The notes under the pieces were generated by a model. It was given only the letters and a program-made list of their open reading frames with translations. It did no database searches and had not been told where the DNA came from. A DNA stretch of 22,598 bases. Origin: Bacteroidales bacterium (GTDB lineage Bacteria; Bacteroidota; Bacteroidia; Bacteroidales; UBA932). The translations under genes and the position numbers were made by a program. Below are positions 1-7,021 of the stretch, in pieces (positions within the stretch are counted from its first letter, which is position 1; each line of letters begins with the position of its first letter). Where the stretch lies: positions 1 through 22,598 of the forward strand of contig SFJB01000011.1 of the NCBI GenBank assembly GCA_004555145.1, given 5' to 3'.

Positions 1-75
1 ATAAGCTCCCCAGACTGCAAATTCGAGGAAATTAAGCAGAATAAGCCTGAGGGTGATTGTTGAATTATTCTTCAT
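1..75 (-). CDS. MFS transporter, nucleoside/sugar permease-like, N-terminal fragment
   Basis: The reverse strand opens an uninterrupted frame at the ATG ending at 75 and runs off the left edge of the window, giving 25 residues. The peptide starts with a short polar stretch and continues into a first membrane helix containing LLNFLEFAVWGAY. From memory this matches the start of the nucleoside:proton symporter branch of the major facilitator family (NupG/XapB-like), whose members begin with a similar 'NFLxFxxWGAW' helix. The gene diverges from tgt; the 84 bases between them are AT-rich. Only the first helix is visible, so the substrate cannot be assigned. Known: this family imports nucleosides or sugars through the inner membrane. 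Inferred: this gene is one of them. Confidence 0.65.
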   Translation of the reverse strand, partial: MKNNSTITLRLILLNFLEFAVWGAY

Positions 76-147
76 ATCGCTAGTTATTATTAATTGTCAA
101 CAATGGTGTATAGAATACAAAATTAAGAGAATTTGCCGGAATATTGC

Positions 148-155
148 TATATTTG
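148..155 (+). promoter_or_regulatory. Candidate -7 promoter element for tgt
   Basis: TATATTTG fits the Bacteroidota TAnnTTTG -7 element and ends four bases before the tgt ATG. No TTTG or TTG is seen at the usual distance upstream, so only half of the promoter is supported. If it is real, transcription would begin at or very near the start codon and the mRNA would be almost leaderless. Confidence 0.33.
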
Positions 156-159
156 GGGT

Positions 160-1290
160 ATGAAATTTTCGCTCGAGAGAAAAGATACGCAGAGCGCAGC
201 GCGTTGCGGAACCATATATACAGATCACGGAGTTATCCATACTCCCATATTCATGCCGGTGGGCACCGTCGGCTCGGTGAAGGGCGTGTACCACCGCGAC
301 CTCAAGGACGACATTGGAGCAGAGATCATACTTGGCAACACATACCACCTCTACCTCCGCCCTGGCCTGGATACCCTGCGCGAGGCTGGCGGACTCCACA
401 AGTTCGAGGCCTGGGACCGTCCCATACTCACGGACAGCGGCGGATTCCAGGTGTTCTCCCTTTCCCCGATACGCAAACTCACCCCTGACGGATGTATGTT
501 CCGGAGCCACATCGATGGCTCGAAGCACAGTTTCACGCCGGAGAACAACGTGGACACGCAGCGCATAATCGGTGCCGACATTATGATGGCGCTCGATGAG
601 TGCTGCCCCGGCGATGCCGACCACGCTTATGCGCGCAAGAGTCTCGACCTCACCAAATCCTGGCTGGAGAGATTTGCGCAGCGTTTCCACGACACGGATC
701 CGCTCTACGGCTACTCCCAGACCTTTTTCCCAATAGTGCAGGGTTGCGTGTACCCGGACCTGCGCCGCGAAGCTGCCGCCCACGCAGTGAGCCTCGGTGC
801 CGACGGTTACGCGATAGGCGGTCTGGCGGTGGGTGAGCCGACCGAGAAGATGTACGAGATGCTCGAACTCGTGTGCCCTCTGCTGCCGGAGGACAAGCCT
901 CGCTACCTTATGGGCGTGGGTACTCCCGCCAACATACTGGAAGGCATTGCCCGCGGGGTGGATATGTTCGACTGCGTGATGCCGACCCGCAACGCGCGGA
1001 ACGGTATGCTCTTCACCTGGAACGGCATTATGAATATGCGCAATGCAAAGTGGGCCAAGGACTTCTCCCCTCTGGACGAGGCCGGTTGCTCCTTCGTGGA
1101 CCGCACTTACACTAAAGCTTACCTCCACCACCTTTTCATCGCAGGGGAGATGTTTGCCGGAATGCTTGCGAGCGAGCACAACCTTGCCTTCTATCTCGAC
1201 CTTGTAAGGGAGGCGCGCAGACATATCGAAGCCGGAGACTTCCTTCCGTGGAAGGAGGAAACCGTCGCCCGCATCAGCTCAAGACTATAG
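160..1290 (+). CDS. tgt: tRNA-guanine transglycosylase (queuosine biosynthesis)
   Basis: Exchanges guanine 34 of tRNAs with GUN anticodons for the queuosine precursor preQ1; acts in the cytoplasm. The 376-residue protein has the expected length. Family hallmarks are TDSGGFQVFS near residues 91-100 (general acid/base Asp92), the VQG and GGLAVGE substrate loops (about 193-225), and FDCVMPTRNARNG near 270-282 with nucleophile Asp271. The zinc-site region differs: where the classical enzyme has CxCxxC, this protein has GCSFVD (309-314), although the partner histidine (His340 in the HNL motif) is present. The ATG at 160 gives the usual MKF start; a TTG nine codons upstream is in frame but adds non-conserved residues. 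It is the first gene of an operon with lptF/G, dut and murF; the next start is 5 bases after its stop. Confidence 0.96.
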   Translation: MKFSLERKDTQSAARCGTIYTDHGVIHTPIFMPVGTVGSVKGVYHRDLKDDIGAEIILGNTYHLYLRPGLDTLREAGGLHKFEAWDRPILTDSGGFQVFSLSPIRKLTPDGCMFRSHIDGSKHSFTPENNVDTQRIIGADIMMALDECCPGDADHAYARKSLDLTKSWLERFAQRFHDTDPLYGYSQTFFPIVQGCVYPDLRREAAAHAVSLGADGYAIGGLAVGEPTEKMYEMLELVCPLLPEDKPRYLMGVGTPANILEGIARGVDMFDCVMPTRNARNGMLFTWNGIMNMRNAKWAKDFSPLDEAGCSFVDRTYTKAYLHHLFIAGEMFAGMLASEHNLAFYLDLVREARRHIEAGDFLPWKEETVARISSRL

Positions 1291-1295
1291 GCAAT

Positions 1296-2387
1296 ATGTT
1301 GGGAATCAAGAAAATAGACTGGTATATAGCGAAGAGGTTCATGCTCACCTTCGTGATGGCTCTGATCCTCATCATAGGCATAGTCATAGTCTTCGACGTG
1401 TCCGAAAAGATAAATCACTTCGTGGAGAACAAGGCCCCGCTCAAGGAGATAATCTTCGACTATTACCTGAACTTCATCCCGTATTTCGTGAATATGTTCT
1501 CGCCTCTGTTCGTGTTCATCTCGGTGATTTTCTTCACCTCGCAGCTGGCTTCCAATTCCGAAATCATCGCCATACTTTCCTGCGGCGTGAGCTACAAGAG
1601 GATGATGGTGCCATACGTGGTGACTTCGATACTCATAGCCCTGCTCTCCCTGGGCCTGAACTTCTTCGTGATTCCCAAATCCAACGTGAAGAAGGTGGAA
1701 TTCGAGACCAAGTACGTCAAGACGCAGAGCAATTCGTTTAATCTCAGGAACTTGCATTATCAGATATCCCCTGGACAGTATGTCTTCATAGAATCCTTCA
1801 GCCGCTGGAACAACACGGCCTACAAGTTCACAATCGAGGACGTGCAGAACAACAAGCTGGTGCGCAAGGTGAGTGCCGAAAGCGCGGTATGGGACAGTAC
1901 CACCACAGGTTGGACCCTGAAGCGCGTCTTCGTGCGCGACTATTCGGCCGGTCTTGCGGACAAAGTGGTCTATAAAGACAAGATAGATACGGTCATTGAC
2001 CTGAAACTCAAGGACTTGTTCAATAATGAGAAGACGGTGGAGACCCTGACCTACCCACAGCTCGAAGAATTGATACGCACCCAGGCGATGAGAGGCGACA
2101 CTACGGCTATGTATGCGAAACTGGAGAAGCATAGGCGTATGGCCATGCCTTTCTCTGCAATTATCCTTACCATCATAGGTGTAGCCCTTTCCTCAAGGAA
2201 AAAGAGGGGAGGGATAGGCTGGAACATAGGAATAGGCATTGCTCTCGCCTTTTCCTACATACTCTTCCTGAGGTTCAGCGAGATGTTCGTCTATACCGAC
2301 ACCCTCCCGCCCGGGATTGCTTTGTGGATTCCGAATCTGCTATTTGCAGTGATTGCGGCAGTGCTCTATAATTTTGCCCGTAAATAA
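1296..2387 (+). CDS. LptF/LptG-family permease (YjgP/YjgQ), LPS export
   Basis: Predicted inner-membrane subunit of the LptB2FG exporter, which extracts lipopolysaccharide from the inner membrane and passes it to the Lpt bridge. The 363-residue protein has the family plan: an amphipathic start (IKKIDWYIAKRF), a first long helix about 13-33, further helices about 60-85 and 100-125, a soluble beta-jellyroll-like domain about 130-260, and three C-terminal helices about 285-363. The stretch FDYYLNFIPYFVNMFSPLFVF is typical of Bacteroidota members. LptF and LptG are hard to separate here, so no symbol is given. The ATG at 1296 is 5 bases after the tgt stop; an earlier in-frame start at 1248 lies inside tgt and is unlikely. 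Downstream dut begins 9 bases after the stop. Confidence 0.9.
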   Translation: MLGIKKIDWYIAKRFMLTFVMALILIIGIVIVFDVSEKINHFVENKAPLKEIIFDYYLNFIPYFVNMFSPLFVFISVIFFTSQLASNSEIIAILSCGVSYKRMMVPYVVTSILIALLSLGLNFFVIPKSNVKKVEFETKYVKTQSNSFNLRNLHYQISPGQYVFIESFSRWNNTAYKFTIEDVQNNKLVRKVSAESAVWDSTTTGWTLKRVFVRDYSAGLADKVVYKDKIDTVIDLKLKDLFNNEKTVETLTYPQLEELIRTQAMRGDTTAMYAKLEKHRRMAMPFSAIILTIIGVALSSRKKRGGIGWNIGIGIALAFSYILFLRFSEMFVYTDTLPPGIALWIPNLLFAVIAAVLYNFARK

Positions 2388-2396
2388 TTGACAATT

Positions 2397-2831
2397 ATGG
2401 TAGTAAAAGTAATCAATAAAAGTTCTAACCCGCTTCCGGATTATTCCACTCCGCTTTCTGCGGGGATGGATGTCCGTGCTGCGAACGATACGCCCGTCAC
2501 CATAGCTCCCCTGGGAAGGGCGATTATTCCTACAGGTCTTTATCTGGAGATTCCTGCGGGATATGAAGTGCAGGTGCGTCCGCGCAGCGGTCTGGCTGCG
2601 AAGAAGGGAATTACGGTGCTCAACGCTCCCGGCACCATCGACGCTGACTACAGGGGCGAGGTGTGCGTGATTCTGGTGAACCTGTCCGGCGAGGAGTTTA
2701 CGGTCCAGAAGGGGGAGAGGATTGCGCAGCTTGTGCTGGCGCGTCACGAAGTGATCGAGTGGGAGTCGAGCGAGAGCCTGGCAGACTCGGAGAGGGGCGC
2801 CGGCGGATTCGGAAGTACAGGGGTCAAATAA
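2397..2831 (+). CDS. dut: dUTP diphosphatase
   Basis: Hydrolyses dUTP to dUMP and pyrophosphate, which supplies dUMP for dTMP synthesis and keeps uracil out of DNA. The 144-residue protein carries all five motifs of the trimeric family in order: AGMDVRA (22-28), RPRSGLA (61-67), [11 protein letters not shown] (77-87, catalytic Asp82), RIAQLV (108-113) and the C-terminal [10 protein letters not shown] (133-142), which closes over the active site. The length is normal and nothing is missing. The ATG at 2397 is preferred over a TTG at 2388; the Bacteroides-like start 'MxVKVINKS' supports it. There is no Shine-Dalgarno sequence; the start is preceded by the AT-rich string AATAATTGACAATT, similar to that in front of murF. 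Confidence 0.97.
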   Translation: MVVKVINKSSNPLPDYSTPLSAGMDVRAANDTPVTIAPLGRAIIPTGLYLEIPAGYEVQVRPRSGLAAKKGITVLNAPGTIDADYRGEVCVILVNLSGEEFTVQKGERIAQLVLARHEVIEWESSESLADSERGAGGFGSTGVK

Positions 2832-2837
2832 TTGAAA

Positions 2838-4178
2838 ATGAACATAGAAGAGCTATATGCGCGCTACTGCGCTTGTGGGTGCAGACTCACTACGGACAGC
2901 CGCGCGATCCAGGGTGGGGAAGTCTTCCTCGCCCTCAGGGGAGAGAATTTCGACGGCAACGACTACGTGCTCCAGGCCCTGGAGAAAGGGGCGGCGCTGG
3001 CAATCGCAGACAGGCAGGACCTGCCCGAGGATGAGCGCATAATAAAGGTGGAGGACGCCTACGAAGCCCTGCGTTCCCTGGCAATAATGCACCGCCGCAG
3101 CGTGGCGGGTGGTGCCCTTCCGGTCATAGGTCTCACGGGCACCAACGGCAAGACCACGACCAAGAACCTGATTTCCCTGGTGCTCGCGCGCAAGTATATG
3201 GTATGCGCGACCGAGGGCAACCTTAACAACGACATAGGTGTGCCTCTGTCACTGCTCAAGATACGTCCCGATACGCAGATTGCTGTAATAGAGATGGGGG
3301 CGAACCACCCCGACGACATAGCGAAGCTGGTGCAGGTGTCACAGCCTGATTACGGCCTCATAACCAACGTGGGCAAGGCTCACCTCCTGGGTTTCGGTTC
3401 GTTCGAGGGGGTGGTGGATGCAAAGACTGAGCTCTATAAGTGGCTGGGTTCCAGGCGCGGATCGCTGATTTTCCTGAATGAGGACGATCCCGTGCTCAAG
3501 GCCCGTGCCGCGCAGCAGCCCTGTCACTGTTTCGGCTACGGCATTGATTACCAGGGCGTGCGCGTGCTGCCCTCCAGCCCCGAAGAGCCTTTCCTGCGCC
3601 TTGAACTGGACGGAAAGATCATACGGAGCTCGCTCGTAGGTGCGTACAATGCCACAAACGTGCTTGCCGCTATTGCTGTGGGCGACTATTTCGGGGTGCC
3701 TCGCGAGGAGGCGATTGCCGCCGTGGAGAGCTTCTGCCCTGACAACAAGCGTTCGGAGATGCGCCGCACGCAGAGCAATACCCTGGTTGTGGACGCGTAC
3801 AATGCCAATCCTTCATCAATGGAAGCGGCTCTGGACAATTTTGTCCTGATGCAGGCGGAGCGCAAGCTGGTGCTGCTCGGGGAGATGCGCGAGCTGGGGG
3901 AGGAGTCCCTCCGCGAACACGTGAAACTCGTGCGCCGTATCGCTGCACTTCCGCTGAAGTCTATGCTGGTGGGGGAGGAGTTCCGCAAGGCGCTGGACGA
4001 GTGCGGCTGCGACTACATTGTTGCTGACAGCTGCGCATCCGGGGATGCGGACTTTGTCTGGGCTCCCGATTCATCGGTACTCGCGGACTATCTTTCCCGT
4101 AATCCGGTACGCGGCAGCCTCGTGCTGGTAAAAGGCTCCAGAGGCACGCTTATGGAGCGCACCTTGCCTCAGCTGTAA
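2838..4178 (+). CDS. murF: UDP-N-acetylmuramoyl-tripeptide--D-alanyl-D-alanine ligase
   Basis: Adds D-Ala-D-Ala to UDP-MurNAc-tripeptide, the last cytoplasmic step that builds the peptidoglycan precursor, using ATP. The 446-residue protein has an N-terminal substrate domain with TTDSRAIQGGEVFLALRG (18-35), a central Mur ligase ATPase domain with the P-loop TGTNGKTTTKN (100-110) and GNLNNDIGVP, and a C-terminal domain with VVDAYNANPSSM. These motifs distinguish MurF from the other Mur ligases. The ATG at 2838 lies 6 bases after the dut stop; an in-frame TTG two codons earlier abuts that stop and is less likely. It is the last gene of the tgt-lptF/G-dut-murF operon and converges on the nitroreductase gene, with a short terminator-like hairpin between them. 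Confidence 0.97.
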   Translation: MNIEELYARYCACGCRLTTDSRAIQGGEVFLALRGENFDGNDYVLQALEKGAALAIADRQDLPEDERIIKVEDAYEALRSLAIMHRRSVAGGALPVIGLTGTNGKTTTKNLISLVLARKYMVCATEGNLNNDIGVPLSLLKIRPDTQIAVIEMGANHPDDIAKLVQVSQPDYGLITNVGKAHLLGFGSFEGVVDAKTELYKWLGSRRGSLIFLNEDDPVLKARAAQQPCHCFGYGIDYQGVRVLPSSPEEPFLRLELDGKIIRSSLVGAYNATNVLAAIAVGDYFGVPREEAIAAVESFCPDNKRSEMRRTQSNTLVVDAYNANPSSMEAALDNFVLMQAERKLVLLGEMRELGEESLREHVKLVRRIAALPLKSMLVGEEFRKALDECGCDYIVADSCASGDADFVWAPDSSVLADYLSRNPVRGSLVLVKGSRGTLMERTLPQL

Positions 4179-4182
4179 TCTC

Positions 4183-4200
4183 CCGGATTCCGGCTTTTTT
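4183..4200 (+). terminator. Weak intrinsic terminator after murF
   Basis: CCGG-ATT-CCGG makes a four-pair stem with a three-base loop, followed by C and six T residues. It sits 4 bases after the murF stop, between two convergent genes, where a terminator is expected. The stem is short, so efficiency is uncertain. The T run overlaps the nitroreductase stop codon. Confidence 0.42.
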
Positions 4201-4828
4201 ACTCTACGAAACGAATCTTGTCCAGATTCCTCGGCCTGGCCTCAGGGGCTTCATCGGGATAACCGACTGCTATGAGATAGAGCAGTTCGTATCCGTCGTC
4301 GAGTTTGAGCCTGTCGAGGTAAGGCTTGGCATCTGCATTGCTGCTCAGGAAGCGCACTGGCCCTCCCAGACAGCAGGTACCAAGACCGAGAGAATGGGCT
4401 GCAAGCATTATGTTCTCGCCCAGAAGTCCGCAGTCGATGCTGCTGTAGCCTCCCTGAGGGGCAGCAACGGCTATTACGGCAGGGGCATTCCTGAACATGT
4501 TCTTGAAGTTTGGATCCCTCTGTACTGCCTCAGGATTGGCAGCCTTGTAGATTTCTGTGACACCGTCGATGTATTCTTTGGAGTCGATGATGCGCACGTT
4601 CCAGTTTTGGGCATTCATCGCGTTCGGAGCATTGACGCCACATTCGGCAATGCGCTGGAGCTTCTCCCTCTCAACCGGCGTGTCCTTGTAAACACGAATG
4701 GATCTGCGGGACATAATAGCCTCAATGACAGCATTTTCGGCTTTGGTGTCGGACTTGGTTCCCGACGGTGTGCCACAGCTGCATACCAGCAAGCCTGCGG
4801 CAAGGATGGTATAAATATAGTGTTTCAT
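4199..4828 (-). CDS. Nitroreductase-family flavoprotein, predicted lipoprotein
   Basis: A 209-residue FMN-dependent nitroreductase-fold protein. Seen: an N-terminal signal with hydrophobic core IYTILAAGLLV followed by VCSC, which fits a lipobox with Cys18 as the lipidated residue; a serine/threonine-rich linker (19-29); then the nitroreductase domain from about residue 31, with the FMN-contacting SRRSIRVY (40-47), NAPNAMNAQNW (about 68-78) and the C-terminal part with SLGLGTCCLGG. Known: family members reduce nitroaromatics, quinones or flavins with NAD(P)H. An exported, lipid-anchored version cannot use cytoplasmic NAD(P)H directly, so the electron donor is unknown. It is monocistronic with its own strong promoter and a 5' leader of only about 10 bases. 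The substrate cannot be predicted. Confidence 0.9.
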   Translation of the reverse strand: MKHYIYTILAAGLLVCSCGTPSGTKSDTKAENAVIEAIMSRRSIRVYKDTPVEREKLQRIAECGVNAPNAMNAQNWNVRIIDSKEYIDGVTEIYKAANPEAVQRDPNFKNMFRNAPAVIAVAAPQGGYSSIDCGLLGENIMLAAHSLGLGTCCLGGPVRFLSSNADAKPYLDRLKLDDGYELLYLIAVGYPDEAPEARPRNLDKIRFVE

Positions 4829-4844
4829 AACTTTAATTCCGCTG

Positions 4845-4875
4845 CAAAAATAAAGCCTTATTTCCTCAAATCAAA
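4845..4875 (-). promoter_or_regulatory. Bacteroidota-type promoter for the nitroreductase gene
   Basis: Read on the minus strand: TTTG (4875-4872), a 19-base spacer, then TATTTTTG (4852-4845), a full match to TTTG-N19-TAnnTTTG. The -7 element ends 16 bases before the ATG. The -33 element directly abuts the stem of the hairpin that follows tRNA-Thr. Confidence 0.8.
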
Positions 4876-4906
4876 GAAGAGGATATGCGCTTGACACATC
4901 CTCTTC
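4871..4906 (-). terminator. Hairpin downstream of tRNA-Thr
   Basis: GAAGAGGAT (4876-4884) and ATCCTCTTC (4898-4906) form a perfect nine-pair stem with a 13-base loop, starting 3 bases past the tRNA 3' end. On the minus strand the stem is followed by TTTGATTTG, an interrupted T tract. It probably terminates or protects the tRNA transcript; the T-rich tract also serves as the -33 region of the next gene. Confidence 0.6.
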
Positions 4907-4909
4907 CGG

Positions 4910-4982
4910 AGCCACTCACCAGGCTCGAACTGGCGACCTGCGCGTTACGAATGCGCTGCTCTACCGACTGAGCTAAAGTGGC
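4910..4982 (-). tRNA. tRNA-Thr (anticodon CGT)
   Basis: The minus strand folds into a complete 73-base cloverleaf. The acceptor stem is GCCACTT with GAGTGGC (six Watson-Crick pairs and one T-G), the D arm is GCTC/GAGC, the anticodon loop is TTCGTAA with anticodon CGT, the variable loop is AGGTC, and the T arm is GCCAG/CTGGT with loop TTCGAGC. The discriminator base is T and CCA is not encoded. The last pair of the anticodon stem (31-39) is A with C, a mismatch. This tRNA reads ACG threonine codons. It has its own promoter just after nhaA. Confidence 0.96.
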
Positions 4983-4993
4983 TTTTGAGTGCG

Positions 4994-5024
4994 CAAAGAT
5001 AAGAAAACTTTGTGACTCCGCAAA
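4994..5024 (-). promoter_or_regulatory. Bacteroidota-type promoter for tRNA-Thr
   Basis: On the minus strand TTTG (5024-5021), a 19-base spacer and TATCTTTG (5001-4994) match the housekeeping consensus completely. The -7 element ends 11 bases before the mature tRNA 5' end. The -33 element lies only 3 bases beyond the nhaA stop codon. Confidence 0.82.
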
Positions 5025-5027
5025 TTT

Positions 5028-6431
5028 CTATTCAGTTTTCTTGGCTGAGAAGAGGGTAATCAGTATGCTTCCGAGTATGCCGGAGCATAGGGAACCGAGC
5101 AGAACGGCAATCTTGCCGGCATCTCGCAGGTGCATCATCACCTCAGCCGGGGCATCTGCAAAGGAGAGTGTGTCCACGAAGATGGACATGGTGAAGCCAA
5201 TACCTCCCAGGCAGGCTACCGCGAAGAAGAGGGGCCAGTTGGACTTTTCCGGCATTGCGCCTATCCTGCACTTGATGGCAATCCAGCTGAAGAGAGTGAT
5301 TCCCAGAGGTTTGCCGAGCAGGAGCCCGAGGAAGATGCCCATTGATACGCTGCCGAGTTCAGGGCTGAAATTGAATACGTTGAAATAGCTCGGGTCAGTG
5401 ATTTCCACGCCTGCGTTCGCAAGGGCAAAGATAGGCATTATGAGGAAGTTGACCCAAGGTGAGAGGGCGTGTTCCACCCTGTAGCTCATATCCATACTGC
5501 CGTGGGCTATGGTCTCCAGCCTCCTGAGGCAGTGCTTCTGAGGTCCGTTGGGGAAGGCTTCTTGGTCGATTCCGTCATACTTCTCCAGGCGTGCGATGTA
5601 GCGGTCACGCTTATGGATGTACTGGGCCTTGTTGTAGCGGGGTTTGGAAGGGATGAGGAAGGCCATCACGACACCGGACATTGTGGCGTGGATGCCGCTG
5701 TAATAGAAGAGCACCCACACTGCGAAAGCGCACACCAGGTAAGGGAACATACGCTTCTCTCCGAGCTTTTCGAGCACGAAGGTGAGAGCAATCACTATGG
5801 CTGCGATGCCAAGGAGCAGGAAGTTGATACTTCCCCCGTAGAAGAGGGCGACCACAAGGATGGCTATGAGGTCGTCGGCGATTGCAAGTGCGGTCAGGAA
5901 GACTTTCAGTGAAATCGGAACCCTGTCGCCGAGCATTGAGAGTATGCACACAGCGAAGGCTATGTCGGTGGCGGTAGGGATACCCCATCCGCTGGCAGCG
6001 ACGGTGCCGTGGTTGACGACGGTGTATATGAGGGCTGGCATAATCACCCCGCCGAAAGCGGCAATGATGGGGAGCAAGGCCTTCTTCATGGAAGAGAGCT
6101 CTCCGTGGGCGACCTCGCGTTTGATTTCAAGCCCCACGGTGAAGAAGAATATCACCATCAGGATGTCGTTGATAAACTTCTCCACATTCATATCGCGCGG
6201 GAACAGCACGTTCACGGCTCCATTGTCGCTGTAGAGATGAACGCGGATGTTGGTCTCCAGAATGCTGTGATACAGCTCCTTGGTGAACGGAAGGTTGGCA
6301 AGGAGCATAGCCAGAACTACACAGGCCAGCAGAAGCACACCCTGAAACCAGGGCTTTTTTGAGAGCCTGTTGCTTTTCAGATTGAATTGAAGTATACCTT
6401 TGTTCCAAGTGTATACGGGAATGATTTTCAT
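5028..6431 (-). CDS. nhaA: Na+/H+ antiporter NhaA
   Basis: Inner-membrane antiporter that exports Na+ in exchange for protons, used in pH and sodium homeostasis. The 467-residue protein has about twelve hydrophobic segments. Key parts: the first helix after a 27-residue basic start (about 30-46), FFFTVGLEIKRE (95-106), GWGIPTATDIAFA with Asp156 (equivalent to E. coli Asp133), ALAIADDLIAI with the ion-binding pair Asp186-Asp187 (equivalent to Asp163-Asp164), and LGKPLGI in a late helix. A hydrophilic insert around residues 268-305 makes it longer than the E. coli protein (388), as in other Bacteroidota. It is the last gene of the dnaN-exonuclease-FAH-like-nhaA series; its ATG is 2 bases after the preceding stop. 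Confidence 0.96.
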   Translation of the reverse strand: MKIIPVYTWNKGILQFNLKSNRLSKKPWFQGVLLLACVVLAMLLANLPFTKELYHSILETNIRVHLYSDNGAVNVLFPRDMNVEKFINDILMVIFFFTVGLEIKREVAHGELSSMKKALLPIIAAFGGVIMPALIYTVVNHGTVAASGWGIPTATDIAFAVCILSMLGDRVPISLKVFLTALAIADDLIAILVVALFYGGSINFLLLGIAAIVIALTFVLEKLGEKRMFPYLVCAFAVWVLFYYSGIHATMSGVVMAFLIPSKPRYNKAQYIHKRDRYIARLEKYDGIDQEAFPNGPQKHCLRRLETIAHGSMDMSYRVEHALSPWVNFLIMPIFALANAGVEITDPSYFNVFNFSPELGSVSMGIFLGLLLGKPLGITLFSWIAIKCRIGAMPEKSNWPLFFAVACLGGIGFTMSIFVDTLSFADAPAEVMMHLRDAGKIAVLLGSLCSGILGSILITLFSAKKTE

Positions 6432-6433
6432 AT

Positions 6434-7021
6434 TTAAAAGATCAGTTTGAAATCGATTGTTTTCCTTTCAATGAAGCAGCCTTCGATGTGGACTTCGCCC
6501 TCTTCCCTGGTGCAGAGCGTGCGCGGTGCCGAGAGCTCGATTGCAATAAGGTCGCCTATGCGCAGATAGCAATAGCGTGAAGCCAGGGCGATAGCATCGG
6601 AGAAGCTGGGCAAAGGCAGCTTGCAGGCGTATTCCAAAGCCTTACCGCCGATCTTCAGCCTCAGCAGTGATGCAGGGGAGTCACAGGACTCCAGAGCCTT
6701 GTCGAAGTCCTCTCGCGCAAGCTCGGGGCTGGGCAGGAAAGAACTGTGGTCGAGGCAGCAGGCGCAGGCAAAGCCCTCGGCACTGCCGTCCATCAGGTCT
6801 TCGGGGTACAGGTTGATTCCGGCGCCGATGAGGTCGTAGTACCTCGTTCCGAAGCGTGCACCTATGCTCCTGCCGGGCTTGGAGATGCGTGCGAAAAGCA
6901 CCGGAGTCCAGGCCAGCGAGCCTATGAACTCCGGGACGTATAAGTCTTCATTGTCCCTTTCCCAGGTGGTGTCCGGCCGGACGAATACCCGGGAAGATGA
7001 GTTGACGACGACTATATTCAT
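6434..7021 (-). CDS. FAH-fold protein, probably non-catalytic
   Basis: A 195-residue protein resembling a shortened member of the fumarylacetoacetate hydrolase family. Seen: FVRPDTTW (13-20), corresponding to the family's 'FxKPxT'; ARISKPGRSIGARFGTRYYDLIGAGINLYPEDL (44-76, written here only to show the match in order); and ASRYCYLRIGDLIAIEL (147-163), corresponding to the 'LxxGDLIxTGTP' strand. The catalytic features are absent by comparison with the family as I recall it. The N-terminal 'GxNYxxH' segment is missing, the metal-binding ExE pair is replaced by Thr39 and Val41, the metal-binding Asp is Asn70, and 'TGTPxGVG' is gone. Inference: a fold kept without hydrolase/decarboxylase activity. 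Its ATG overlaps the exonuclease TGA (ATGA), so translation is probably coupled; nhaA follows after 2 bases. The exact role is unknown. Confidence 0.7.
   Translation of the reverse strand: MNIVVVNSSSRVFVRPDTTWERDNEDLYVPEFIGSLAWTPVLFARISKPGRSIGARFGTRYYDLIGAGINLYPEDLMDGSAEGFACACCLDHSSFLPSPELAREDFDKALESCDSPASLLRLKIGGKALEYACKLPLPSFSDAIALASRYCYLRIGDLIAIELSAPRTLCTREEGEVHIEGCFIERKTIDFKLIF

Noticed and set aside
133..159. Earlier TTG start for tgt
   Set aside because: Adds nine residues not found in the family; the ATG at 160 gives the conserved start.
97..1224. Minus-strand frame of 375 codons across tgt
   Set aside because: Exact antisense of a clear tgt gene; histidine- and valine-rich composition is typical of a shadow frame.
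2388..2840. TTG starts at 2388 (dut) and 2832 (murF)
   Set aside because: Each directly abuts the previous stop codon, and a conserved ATG lies two or three codons further on.
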